A DNA stretch of 64,000 bases from Kribbella kalugense (lineage in GTDB: Bacteria > Actinomycetota > Actinomycetes > Propionibacteriales > Kribbellaceae): contig NZ_SODF01000001.1 in assembly GCF_004365875.1 (NCBI RefSeq), forward strand, positions 2,170,001 to 2,234,000. The letters run 5' to 3'. Below the pieces are notes generated by a model. The model was not told the DNA's origin. It saw only the letters and a list, made by a program, of their open reading frames with translations, and made no database searches. The translations under genes and the position numbers were made by a program. The stretch's first letter is position 1. Every line of letters begins with the position of its first letter. Shown piece by piece: positions 1-8,075 of this stretch.

Positions 1-1
1 G

Positions 2-973
2 TGGAACGTCGAGCACACGCCGGCCGGCTCGAGCTCCGGCACCGGTATCGCGGTCGCTGCCGGTCTCGCTCTCGGCGGCCTGGGTACCGACACGGGCGGC
101 TCGGTTCGCGGTCCGGCCGCGGTCAACGGTCACACCGGCCTGAAGGTCACGTTCGGCCGGGTCCCGAAGAGTGGCGTCGTACCGCTCGGTTTCAGCCTGG
201 ACAGCATCGGCCCGATGGCCCGCAGCGCGTGGGACTGCGCCGCGCTGCTCGAGGTGATGGCGGGGTACGACGTGACTGACCCGAACTCGGCTCAGCAGCC
301 GGTCCCGGCGTACACCGGGCTCCTGGACGGGTCGGTCGACGGACTGCGGATCGCCTTGCCGACTTCGTACTTCTTCGATCATGAGCAGCTCGATCCCGAG
401 ATGCACGACGCCGTACTCAGCGCGGTCAAGCAGCTCGTCGGACTGGGCGCGTCCTCGTCCGAGGTGGAGCTCGCCCACGCCGCCGAGGCCAAGGACGCGA
501 ACCACATCATCCTGGTCGCCGAGGCGTACGCGTACCACCGCAACAACCTGGTGAACCGCTGGACCGACTACGGCGTACACACCCGGCCGACGCTTGCCCG
601 CGGTGCCTTCTACAACGCCGGCGACATCGCGCAGGCCGAGCGCTTCCGCCGGTACTTCGCCCGCCAGGTCGCCGCGCTACTCGACGAGTACGACGTGATC
701 ATCACACCGGCCGCACCGACGCCGGCCGAGCGGGCCGCGGAGCTGACCCCGAGCAAGCGGCTGCAGGTCCCGAGCTTCACCGGTCACTGGAACCTGACCG
801 GCCTGCCGGCTGTCGCCGTACCCGTCGGCTTCTCCACGAGCGGACTGCCGCTGTCGATGCAGATCATCGGCAAGCCGTTCGCCGAAGGCACCGTGCTGAA
901 GGTCGCCGACGCGCTGCAGCGGGTCAGCGACTGGCACCTCGCCGTACCGCCCGTCGGCACGCTGGCCGCCTGA
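2..973 (+). CDS. Amidase (amidase signature family), 5' truncated
   Basis: The frame is open from the first bases of the window, so the N-terminus lies outside it. The visible part begins inside the amidase signature: a GSSSG stretch followed by GTDTGGSVRGPA. This supplies the cis-Ser and nucleophilic Ser of the Ser-cisSer-Lys triad, while the catalytic Lys would be upstream of the window. About 323 residues remain, ending in the usual SMQIIGKPF-type C-terminal motif. The family hydrolyses amides to acid plus ammonia; the substrate cannot be told from sequence. It converges with the GntR gene three bases away. A GatA subunit is less likely because no gatB or gatC is nearby. Confidence 0.9.
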   Translation, partial: WNVEHTPAGSSSGTGIAVAAGLALGGLGTDTGGSVRGPAAVNGHTGLKVTFGRVPKSGVVPLGFSLDSIGPMARSAWDCAALLEVMAGYDVTDPNSAQQPVPAYTGLLDGSVDGLRIALPTSYFFDHEQLDPEMHDAVLSAVKQLVGLGASSSEVELAHAAEAKDANHIILVAEAYAYHRNNLVNRWTDYGVHTRPTLARGAFYNAGDIAQAERFRRYFARQVAALLDEYDVIITPAAPTPAERAAELTPSKRLQVPSFTGHWNLTGLPAVAVPVGFSTSGLPLSMQIIGKPFAEGTVLKVADALQRVSDWHLAVPPVGTLAA

Positions 974-976
974 GCC

Positions 977-1762
977 TCACGAGGCCACCGAGCGCTCGGC
1001 CGGTCCGCGCATCACGGTCGCGAACAGGAGCCGGTCCGAGCGCGCGTGCGACACGCTGTACTCCAGCGGACGGCCGTCGAGGGCCCTGACGACCCGGCTG
1101 GTGTCCAGCAGCGCGAACCCGACGTCCACCTGCAGGGAGGCGGCACTGATCGGATCGGCCATCGAGCAGCCGATCTGCAGTTCGGTGTCGCCGACCGGCT
1201 CGTGGATCACGTCGGCGATCAATTCGTACGGCGACCTGTTGAGGCTGGTCGCCGGACCGCGAAGCAGTACGGCGAACGGGTCGGCCGGCAGGAACGCGGA
1301 CCGAATGCTGAGCGGGTACCCGTCCAGCGAGGTGACCGATTCCAGGATCACCACCTCGGCGCCGGTCCCGAGCTCGAGCCGCTCGGCGATGAAGGCCGGC
1401 GCCGGGTGCAGGCTCGCATAGGTGGTCCGGATCGCCACCCGGGTGCCCTCGGCGTTCACGTCCTGGGCGAGGTCGCGGGACACCTCGATCCCGTGCTGCA
1501 GCGCACTCGGAGTCAGGGCGAACGTCCCGGCGCCGCGAACCCGCTCGACCAAGCCCTGCTCGGCCAGGATCGCCAGTACGTCCCGGATGATGCCGCGGCT
1601 GACGCCGTACTTGCGGATCAGGGCGTCCTCGGCCGGCAGCGGAGTCTCGGCCCAGTCGCCGCTGAGCAGCTCGGTCCGGAGCAGGTCGCAGACCCATTGC
1701 ACCGTGCGGGAGCGTCCGGGACCGCGTCGCGAACGCTGCCCCTGAGCGGAAGGGTGTGTCAC
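977..1762 (-). CDS. GntR-family transcriptional regulator with UTRA domain
   Basis: Codes for about 261 residues. The N-terminal winged helix (residues about 15-85) has the GntR pattern with LPAEDALIRKYGVSRG and GLVERVRGAGTF. The C-terminal half has the UTRA effector-binding fold (LESVTSLDGYPLSIRSAFLP, then SPYELIADV). I chose the GTG at 1762 because GGAGGAG lies five bases upstream; a longer frame to 1885 lacks such a site. It is divergent from the first desaturase, with a 216-base spacer, and convergent with the amidase, either of which could be its target. The effector is unknown; UTRA regulators commonly sense sugars, amino acids or other small acids. Confidence 0.87.
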   Translation of the reverse strand: MTHPSAQGQRSRRGPGRSRTVQWVCDLLRTELLSGDWAETPLPAEDALIRKYGVSRGIIRDVLAILAEQGLVERVRGAGTFALTPSALQHGIEVSRDLAQDVNAEGTRVAIRTTYASLHPAPAFIAERLELGTGAEVVILESVTSLDGYPLSIRSAFLPADPFAVLLRGPATSLNRSPYELIADVIHEPVGDTELQIGCSMADPISAASLQVDVGFALLDTSRVVRALDGRPLEYSVSHARSDRLLFATVMRGPAERSVAS

Positions 1763-1934
1763 GGATCTCCTCCGATGGAGCCGGAGCCTGAGATTCCGGT
1801 CACCGTACTGCGGCCCGCTGGGCCCACCAAGCGATATCTCGTTTCCTGGCGCACGAGACCGGCCTTGTATGTGGCCACCGGACATGGTTCTGTTGGGGCG
1901 ACAGCACCTTCTCGTGACGCTGCCCTTGGACCTG

Positions 1935-1958
1935 GTAGCGCATCGACCGATGCACTAC
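1935..1958. promoter_or_regulatory. 24-bp palindrome, candidate operator of the desaturase genes
   Basis: Outer arms GTAG/CTAC and inner arms GCATCG/CGATGC are symmetric around a central AC, giving 10 of 12 pairs. The site ends 20 bases before the ATG of the first desaturase, where it would overlap a promoter or transcription start. Its binding protein is unknown; the divergent GntR regulator is the nearest candidate. Confidence 0.5.
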
Positions 1959-1978
1959 ACAGAACCGGGGCGTTTCTC

Positions 1979-3058
1979 ATGTCACAGCTGCTTGCCGAAG
2001 ACCATGACCCCTTACGGGCTCAACACAAGTACACAAATCTGTACACCGACCTGCTCCGCACCGTCCGCGAGCTCGGACTACTGAAACGGCGCCGTCGGTA
2101 TTACTTCATTCGGATCGGTCTAGTCCTCGGCGCGTTCGTCGCGGTCTGGGTCGGCTTCGGCCTGCTCGGCAACTCGTGGTTCCAGCTGCTGATGGCAGGT
2201 GCGCTGGCGCTGGTGCTCACCCAGGTCGCGTTCCTGAGCCACGACAGTGCGCACCGGCAGATCTTCGACTCCGCCGCCTGGAACGACTGGACCGCCCGGC
2301 TCCTCGCCGGCGGCGTGATCGGCATGAGTGCGAGCTGGTGGCGGTCGAAGCACAACCGGCACCACCAGGCGCCGAACCAGCTGAAGAAGGACCCGGACAT
2401 CGACATCGGTGTCATCGCCTTCACGCCCGAGCACGCGGCCAAGCGGACCGGATTCCAGGCGTGGCTGACCCGTCGCCAGGGCTGGCTGTTCTTCCCGCTG
2501 CTGACGCTCGAGGGCCTGAGCCTGTACGTCGCCAGCGTGCAGCACCTGCTCCGCCGCGGCGCGACCAAGGTCGAACGGATCGAGGCCGCGATCGTGGTCA
2601 CCCGGCTGGCCGGATACCTGACAGTCCTGTTCCTGCTGCTGCCGATCGGCAAGGCCGGCGCTTTCCTGGGACTGCAGCTCGCGGTCTTCGGAGTCTGCCT
2701 GGGCGGATCGTTCGCGCCGAACCACAAGGGCATGCCGCTCGTCCCGAGGACGATGAAGCTGGACTTCCTCCGCCGCCAGGTGCTGATGTCCCGCAACATC
2801 CGCGGCGGCGTCGCCACTGACTTCGCGATGGGCAGCCTCAACTACCAGATCGAGCACCACCTGTTCCCGAGCATGCCGAGCCCGACCCTGCGAAGGGTCC
2901 AGCCGATCGTCCGGGAGTACTGCGAACTGCACGGCGTGAAGTACACCGAGGTCAGCCTGGTCTCGTCGTACCGGATCGTGGTGGACTATCTGAACAATGT
3001 CGGCCTGCGAGCCCGGGACCCGTTCGAGTGCCCACTCGCCGCACAGTACCGGGGATAG
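1979..3058 (+). CDS. Membrane fatty acid desaturase (copy 1)
   Basis: Codes for 359 residues of the acyl-lipid/acyl-CoA desaturase family, a di-iron membrane enzyme that introduces a double bond into fatty acyl chains. The three histidine boxes are present: HDSAH, HNRHH and QIEHH. Hydrophobic segments lie before box 1 and between boxes 2 and 3, as expected for a four-helix membrane core. There is no cytochrome b5 (HPGG) domain, so an external ferredoxin or reductase must supply electrons. I chose the ATG at 1979, where similarity to the second copy begins; the frame stays open upstream but reads as non-coding. Regiospecificity cannot be assigned. The next gene is a close paralogue. Confidence 0.92.
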   Translation: MSQLLAEDHDPLRAQHKYTNLYTDLLRTVRELGLLKRRRRYYFIRIGLVLGAFVAVWVGFGLLGNSWFQLLMAGALALVLTQVAFLSHDSAHRQIFDSAAWNDWTARLLAGGVIGMSASWWRSKHNRHHQAPNQLKKDPDIDIGVIAFTPEHAAKRTGFQAWLTRRQGWLFFPLLTLEGLSLYVASVQHLLRRGATKVERIEAAIVVTRLAGYLTVLFLLLPIGKAGAFLGLQLAVFGVCLGGSFAPNHKGMPLVPRTMKLDFLRRQVLMSRNIRGGVATDFAMGSLNYQIEHHLFPSMPSPTLRRVQPIVREYCELHGVKYTEVSLVSSYRIVVDYLNNVGLRARDPFECPLAAQYRG

Positions 3059-3133
3059 CACTTTGCCAAGCCGACTTCGCCGCGACATGTGGCCGCACAC
3101 CCGCCTTCACGCCACGTCATCACGCTGGTCGAC

Positions 3134-4198
3134 ATGAGCGGCCAGCAGGAGTACGTCAGCCTCTACACGGATCTGCTCCAGACCGTGCGGGAGCTTGGCC
3201 TGCTCCGGCGGCGCCACGGCTACTACCTCGTCCGGATCAGTGTGGTCATGACCGGACTGCTGGCCGTCGCGGCCGGCGTCGTACTGCTCGGCAACTCCTG
3301 GTTCCAGCTGGTGCTGGCGTTCGTGCTGGCGCTGCTGCTGGTGCAGGTCGCGTTCCTGAGCCACGACAGCGCGCATCGGCAGATCTTCGACTCGGCCGCC
3401 CGCAACGACTGGACCGCGCGGATCCTGGCCGGCGCCGTACTCGGGATGAGCGTCAGCTGGTGGCGTAGCAAGCACAACCGTCACCACGGCGCGCCCAACC
3501 AGGTCGACAAGGATCCCGACGTCCAGCTGAAGGTGCTCGCCTTCCACCCGGACGCGGTCACCGAACGTGGACCTGTCGGGCAGTGGTTCGCGGCCCGACA
3601 GGGCTGGCTGTTCTTCCCGCTCCTGACCCTCGAAGGCGTCGGCCTGCACGCGTCCAGCCTGACGCACCTGCTGCGCCGCGACGCGAGCCGCACCGATCGC
3701 ATCGACGCCGCGATCGTGGCTGCGCGGATCGCGGCGTACGTCGCTGCGCTCTACGTGCTGCTGCCGGCCGGGAAGGCGACCGCGTTCCTCGGCCTACAGC
3801 TCGCGGTCTTCGGCGTCTGTCTCGGTGCCGCGTTCGCCCCGAATCACAAGGGCATGCCGATCGTGCCGGCGTCGATGAAGCTCGACTTCCTCCGCCGCCA
3901 GGTGCTGACGTCCCGCAACATCCGCGGCGGCTTCTTCACCGACCTCGCGATGGGCGGGCTGAACTACCAGATCGAGCACCACCTGTTCCCGAGCATGCCG
4001 CGACCGACCCTGCGAAGGGTCCAGCCGATCGTCCGCGAGTACTGCGAACTGCAAGGCATCGCGTACGCCGAAACCGGCCTGTTCGCGTCGTACGGGATCG
4101 TGATCGACTACCTGAACAACGTCGGCCTCCGGGCCCGCGACCCGTTCGACTGCCCGCTGGCCGCCGATCTCCGATCAGGCGGGCGGAATCTCGCCTGA
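3134..4198 (+). CDS. Membrane fatty acid desaturase (copy 2, tandem paralogue)
   Basis: Codes for about 354 residues, closely similar along its whole length to the preceding gene. It has the same HDSAH, HNRHH and QIEHH boxes and the same NYQIEHHLFPSMP and YLNNVGLRARDPF blocks. The pair therefore arose by tandem duplication. Seventy-five bases separate the copies, with no obvious terminator, so co-transcription is likely. I chose the ATG at 3134 by alignment with copy 1; a GTG at 3089 is possible, and neither has a good ribosome-binding site. The region between histidine boxes 2 and 3 (VQLKVLAFHPDAVTERG here) differs most and may reflect different substrates. The last 24 bases overlap the 3' end of the convergent LacI gene. 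Confidence 0.9.
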   Translation: MSGQQEYVSLYTDLLQTVRELGLLRRRHGYYLVRISVVMTGLLAVAAGVVLLGNSWFQLVLAFVLALLLVQVAFLSHDSAHRQIFDSAARNDWTARILAGAVLGMSVSWWRSKHNRHHGAPNQVDKDPDVQLKVLAFHPDAVTERGPVGQWFAARQGWLFFPLLTLEGVGLHASSLTHLLRRDASRTDRIDAAIVAARIAAYVAALYVLLPAGKATAFLGLQLAVFGVCLGAAFAPNHKGMPIVPASMKLDFLRRQVLTSRNIRGGFFTDLAMGGLNYQIEHHLFPSMPRPTLRRVQPIVREYCELQGIAYAETGLFASYGIVIDYLNNVGLRARDPFDCPLAADLRSGGRNLA

Positions 4199-5203
4199 CC
4201 CGCGGATCGTCAGCTTCACCGGGACCCGGACCGTGCGGCCGGGGCGGTGTGGCTCCGGGAGACGCTCGGTCATCAGCTGGATCGCGGTCCGCGCCATCAC
4301 GTCGGCCGACTGAGCGACCGCGGTCAGGCCCGGGCTGAGCAGGTCCCCCAGCGCCAGGTCGTCGAACGACACCAGCGCGACCCGGTCCCGTCGGCCGGCC
4401 AGACCACGCAGTACCTCTGCCGTCGTCATGTTGTTTGCCGACAGCAACGCAGTGGCCGGCTCGGACCGGTCGAGGACGGCGGACAGGGTGATGCCGATGC
4501 CTTCGGTGGTCGGCTCGGACAGGTGGACCAGGTCCTCGTCGACGTCGATGCGGTGCCGGGCCATCGCGGCCCGGTAGGCGACCACGCGTTCGCGGGCGGT
4601 GAAGATCCGCTCGTCGTCGCCGAGGTACGCGATCCGGCGGTGACCCTGCCGGACCAGGTGGTCGATCGCCTGGTCGATCCCGCCGGCGTTGTCGGCGAGT
4701 ACGGCGTCCGCCTCGATGCCGTGGGCCGGGCGGTCGATCGTCACGACCGCCATCCCGGCGTCGACATGCGGCGCCAGATACTCCTGGGTCTCCCCGATCG
4801 GCGCCATGATCAGCGCGTCCGGCCGACGGGCGACGAACTCCAGGCAGACATCCTTCTCCCGCTCCGGGTCCTCGTCGGTCAGCCCGATCATCACCACCGA
4901 GCCGGACGAGCGCGCCCATAGCTCGACCGCACGGCCGAGCGACGCGAAGAACGGGTCGCCGATATCGCGGATCACCACCGCGATCGTCCCGGTCTTGCCG
5001 CGGCGCAGCATCCGGGCGGACTCGTTCGGGGTGTAGTTCAGGTCCTTGATCGCGGCCTGGACCTTGGCGGTCAGCTCCGGGCTGACGTTCGGCTCCTCGT
5101 TCACCACCCGGGACACGGTCTTCAAGGCCACTCCCGCCCGGGCCGCGACCTCCTTCATCGTGGGCCGGCGCTGACCCGTCCCGTTCACCCCGCTGAAACT
5201 CAT
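4175..5203 (-). CDS. LacI-family transcriptional regulator
   Basis: Codes for 342 residues. The N-terminal helix-turn-helix and hinge (TMKEVAARAGVALKTVSRVVN, then NYTPNESARMLR) are classic LacI. A periplasmic-binding-protein-like effector domain follows (IGDPFFASL, LIMAPIG, VVTIDRPAHGIEADAV, VALVSFDD). It normally represses a carbohydrate operon, but no sugar transporter or hydrolase is adjacent, so the target is unknown. It ends inside the second desaturase gene on the other strand. A short inverted repeat TCTGC-TGC-GCAGA at 5222-5234, just upstream, could be an autoregulatory site, although the repeat is short. Confidence 0.92.
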   Translation of the reverse strand: MSFSGVNGTGQRRPTMKEVAARAGVALKTVSRVVNEEPNVSPELTAKVQAAIKDLNYTPNESARMLRRGKTGTIAVVIRDIGDPFFASLGRAVELWARSSGSVVMIGLTDEDPEREKDVCLEFVARRPDALIMAPIGETQEYLAPHVDAGMAVVTIDRPAHGIEADAVLADNAGGIDQAIDHLVRQGHRRIAYLGDDERIFTARERVVAYRAAMARHRIDVDEDLVHLSEPTTEGIGITLSAVLDRSEPATALLSANNMTTAEVLRGLAGRRDRVALVSFDDLALGDLLSPGLTAVAQSADVMARTAIQLMTERLPEPHRPGRTVRVPVKLTIRGSGEIPPA

Positions 5204-5249
5204 CGCCGGCCCACCCTTTCGTCTGCTGCGCAGAGGTTACACCGGGTGA

Positions 5250-6944
5250 CTAGCTCTCCACCACGACGGGAATGATCATCGGCCGCCGGCGGTGGGTGTC
5301 GCTGACCCACTTGCCGACCACCCGGCGGATCACCTGCTGGAGCTGGTACATGTCGTCGACACCGCTGCCGATCGCCTTCTCGATCTCGGCCTCGATCTTC
5401 GGCTTGAGGTCGTCGAAGACCGTGTCGTCCTCGGCGAAACCACGGGCCTGGATCTCCGGACCGGCGGTCAGCTTGCCGGTGACCGAGTCCATCACGGCGA
5501 TGACCGAGATGAAGCCCTCGTCACCGAGGATCCGGCGGTCCTTCAGCGAGGTCTCGGTGATGTCACCGACGGTCGAGCCGTCGACGAACACGTACCCGCA
5601 CTCCACCTTGCCCGCCACCACGGCCTTGCGGTCGATCAGGTCGACCACCACACCGTCCTCGACGACGACCACGTTCTCCCGCGGTACGCCGGTCTGGACC
5701 GCCAGGTCGGCGTTCGCATGCAGGTGCCGGATCTCGCCGTGCACCGGCATCACGTTGCGCGGCTTGACGATGTTGTAGCAGTACAGCAGCTCGCCGGCGC
5801 TGGCGTGACCGGACACGTGCACCAGCGCGTTGCCCTTGTGGATCACGTTCGCACCGTGCCGGATCAGGCCGTTGATCACCCGGTACACCGAGTTCTCGTT
5901 GCCCGGGATCAGCGACGACGCCAGGATGACGGTGTCGCCCGGCTGCAGCTGGACCACGTTGTGGTCGTTGGCCGCGATCCGGGACAGCGCCGACATCGGC
6001 TCGCCCTGCGACCCGGTCGAGACCAGGACGACGCGCTCCGGCGGGTAGTTGTCGAGCTCGCGCATGTCGATCAGCGTGTCGCCGGGGACGGACAGGAAGC
6101 CGAGATCCCGCGCCACACCCATGTTCCGGACCATCGAGCGGCCGACGAACGCCACCTTGCGGTGGTGCTTCACGGCCGCGTCCATCACCTGCTGGACCCG
6201 GTGCACGTGCGAGGCGAAGCAGGCGACGATGATCCGCTGGTTCTTCGCGTTGGTGAAGACCCGGTCCAGCACCGGCGCGATGTCGCGCTCGTGCGTGGTG
6301 AAGCCGGGCACCTCGGAGTTGGTGGAGTCGACCATGAACAGGTCGACGCCCTCCTCACCGAGCCGGGCGAACGCGCGCAGGTCGGTGATCCGGTTGTCCA
6401 GCGGCAGCTGGTCCATCTTGAAGTCACCGGTGTGCAGCACGACTCCGGCCGGCGTCTTGATCGCGACCGCGAGCGCGTCCGGGATCGAGTGGTTCACCGC
6501 GACGAACTCACAGACGAACGGACCCATCTGCAGGGTCTCGCCTTCGACCACGGTCTGCTGCGGCACGTTGCGGTGCCGGTGCTCCTTCAGCTTGCCCTCG
6601 AGCAGCGCGAGCGTGAGCTGCGAACCCACTACCGGGATGTCGCCCCGCTCACGCAGCAGGTAGGGCAACCCGCCGATGTGGTCCTCGTGGCCGTGCGTCA
6701 GGACGACGGCGACGACGTCGTCGAGCCGGTCCCGGATCGGCTGGAAGTCCGGCAGGATCAGGTCCACGCCGGGCTGGTTCTCGTCCGGGAACAGTACGCC
6801 GCAGTCCACGATCAGCAGCTTGCCGTCGTACTCGAACACCGTCATGTTCCGGCCGACCTCGCCGAGGCCGCCGAGTGGGATCACCCGCAAAGCGCCCGGA
6901 GCGAGTGGTCCGGGCGCGTCGAGATCTGGATGGGGATGGCTCAT
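5250..6944 (-). CDS. rnj: Ribonuclease J
   Basis: Codes for 564 residues of a metallo-beta-lactamase/beta-CASP ribonuclease with endo- and 5'-3' exonuclease activity in mRNA decay and rRNA maturation. The zinc motif HGHEDH is at residues 84-89. Further metal and catalytic motifs include HTGDFK, VDSTNSE and the beta-CASP region (STGSQGEP, HVSGHASAGEL, PVHGE). Length is normal for actinobacterial RNase J. Its ATG overlaps the dapA stop in ATGA, so the two are translationally coupled; dapA-rnj is a conserved actinobacterial pair. I see no N- or C-terminal extension such as an RNase E fusion. Confidence 0.96.
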   Translation of the reverse strand: MSHPHPDLDAPGPLAPGALRVIPLGGLGEVGRNMTVFEYDGKLLIVDCGVLFPDENQPGVDLILPDFQPIRDRLDDVVAVVLTHGHEDHIGGLPYLLRERGDIPVVGSQLTLALLEGKLKEHRHRNVPQQTVVEGETLQMGPFVCEFVAVNHSIPDALAVAIKTPAGVVLHTGDFKMDQLPLDNRITDLRAFARLGEEGVDLFMVDSTNSEVPGFTTHERDIAPVLDRVFTNAKNQRIIVACFASHVHRVQQVMDAAVKHHRKVAFVGRSMVRNMGVARDLGFLSVPGDTLIDMRELDNYPPERVVLVSTGSQGEPMSALSRIAANDHNVVQLQPGDTVILASSLIPGNENSVYRVINGLIRHGANVIHKGNALVHVSGHASAGELLYCYNIVKPRNVMPVHGEIRHLHANADLAVQTGVPRENVVVVEDGVVVDLIDRKAVVAGKVECGYVFVDGSTVGDITETSLKDRRILGDEGFISVIAVMDSVTGKLTAGPEIQARGFAEDDTVFDDLKPKIEAEIEKAIGSGVDDMYQLQQVIRRVVGKWVSDTHRRRPMIIPVVVES

Positions 6945-7879
6945 ACAATCAGTCCTGCCGTCTTGAGGTCGGTGGTGAGCCAGTCCACTTGCTCGGCGGT
7001 CGCCTCAACCAGCGGCAACCGAAGTGTCGCGTGCTCGATGACGCCGGCCAGCTTGAGCGCGGCCTTCACCATGATGGCACCCTGGGTCCTGGTCATGATC
7101 GTTTCGACGGCGGGCACCAGCCGTCGGTCGATGTCCTGCGCGGTGGCGAGGTCGCCGGCCACCACGGCGTCGATCAACTGCCGGTACTCCCGGCTCGCGA
7201 CGTGGGCAACCACACTCGCGATACCGACCGCGCCGATCGCCAGCGAGGCGAGGTTCAGCTCGTCGGCACCGCAGTAGTAGAACAGATCGGTGTTCGCCAG
7301 CACCTTGGTGGTCCCGGCCAGGTCGCCCTTGGCGTCCTTCACCGCGACGATCCGCGGGTGCTCGGCGAGCGCGATCAGCGTTTCGGTCTTGATCTCCACC
7401 CCGGACCGGGCCGGGATGTCGTACAGCATGTTCGGCAGGCCGGTGGCGTCGGCGACCGCGGTGAAGTGCGCGCGCAGCCCGTCCTGCGGAGGCTTGTTGT
7501 AGTACGGCGTGACGACGAGCAGACCGTCGGCGCCGGCGGCCTCGGCCTGCTTGGCGCCCTCGATCGTGTGCGCGGTGTCGTTCGTGCCGACACCGGCGAC
7601 GATCTTGATGCCGGCGCCGACCGCCTCGCGGACGGCCTCGATCAGCTGGACCTTCTCCTGGTCCGACGTGGTCGGAGCCTCGCCGGTGGTCCCGTTCAGC
7701 ACCAGGGCGTCGTTGCCGCCGTCGACCAGGTGCTTCGCGACCAACTGGGCGGCGTCGAGGTCGAGGGAACCGTCGGTACGGAACGGGGTGATCATCGCGG
7801 TCGTCAAGCGGCCGAACGGCAGTGCAGTGGACCGGGCCGCAGAGTGGGCCGACGAAGGCGTGGATTCTGGCGAGGACAT
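6941..7879 (-). CDS. dapA: 4-hydroxy-tetrahydrodipicolinate synthase
   Basis: Codes for 312 residues. It condenses pyruvate with aspartate semialdehyde, the first committed step of lysine and diaminopimelate synthesis. The Schiff-base lysine is K181 in VAVKDAKGD, the catalytic tyrosine is Y153 in LYDIPARSG, and the TTGE loop is at residues 64-67. It is the first gene of a dapA-rnj operon with a 4-base overlap. The ATG is preceded seven bases upstream by a TAATCT hexamer on the coding strand, suggesting a leaderless or near-leaderless transcript. About 20 residues precede the usual family start. dapB is about 13 kb away in this window on the same strand. Confidence 0.96.
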   Translation of the reverse strand: MSSPESTPSSAHSAARSTALPFGRLTTAMITPFRTDGSLDLDAAQLVAKHLVDGGNDALVLNGTTGEAPTTSDQEKVQLIEAVREAVGAGIKIVAGVGTNDTAHTIEGAKQAEAAGADGLLVVTPYYNKPPQDGLRAHFTAVADATGLPNMLYDIPARSGVEIKTETLIALAEHPRIVAVKDAKGDLAGTTKVLANTDLFYYCGADELNLASLAIGAVGIASVVAHVASREYRQLIDAVVAGDLATAQDIDRRLVPAVETIMTRTQGAIMVKAALKLAGVIEHATLRLPLVEATAEQVDWLTTDLKTAGLIV

Positions 7880-7886
7880 GGCCCTC

Positions 7887-7892
7887 AGATTA
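7887..7892 (-). promoter_or_regulatory. Candidate -10 element of dapA
   Basis: TAATCT on the minus strand ends seven bases before the dapA ATG. A TTTCTT stretch 16 bases further upstream is a possible, weak -35. Transcription would then start at or next to the start codon. Confidence 0.4.
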
Positions 7893-7921
7893 CCGCTCTC
7901 GAGCCCTGAAGAAATGGGTAG

Positions 7922-7963
7922 GCCTGGTGGCTGTCCGCTCGGGGGTCCGGGCAGCCACCAGGC
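7922..7963 (-). terminator. Strong stem-loop between the hydrolase gene and dapA
   Basis: GCCTGGTGGCTG (7922-7933) and CAGCCACCAGGC (7952-7963) form a perfect 12-bp stem with an 18-base GC-rich loop. It lies downstream of the minus-strand hydrolase gene and 43 bases before dapA. There is no clean U-tract, so it could be a U-less terminator or a leader structure. Confidence 0.5.
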
Positions 7964-8075
7964 TCACTCGTCCTATCGGCCCCGGCCCGGTAGTCGTTAC
8001 AGCTTCCACCAAAAAAATCCGGAAAAACTTCTGCGAATACTTTGGGTAGCAACGCCATCACTCTTTGTCGAGAAA

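Noticed and set aside
1046-1978. N-terminal extension of the first desaturase
   Set aside because: The frame is open upstream but overlaps the GntR gene in antisense and has no homology to desaturases; the ATG at 1979 aligns with the second copy.
5222-5234. Short inverted repeat before the LacI gene
   Set aside because: Five-base arms are too short to call an operator without conservation data.
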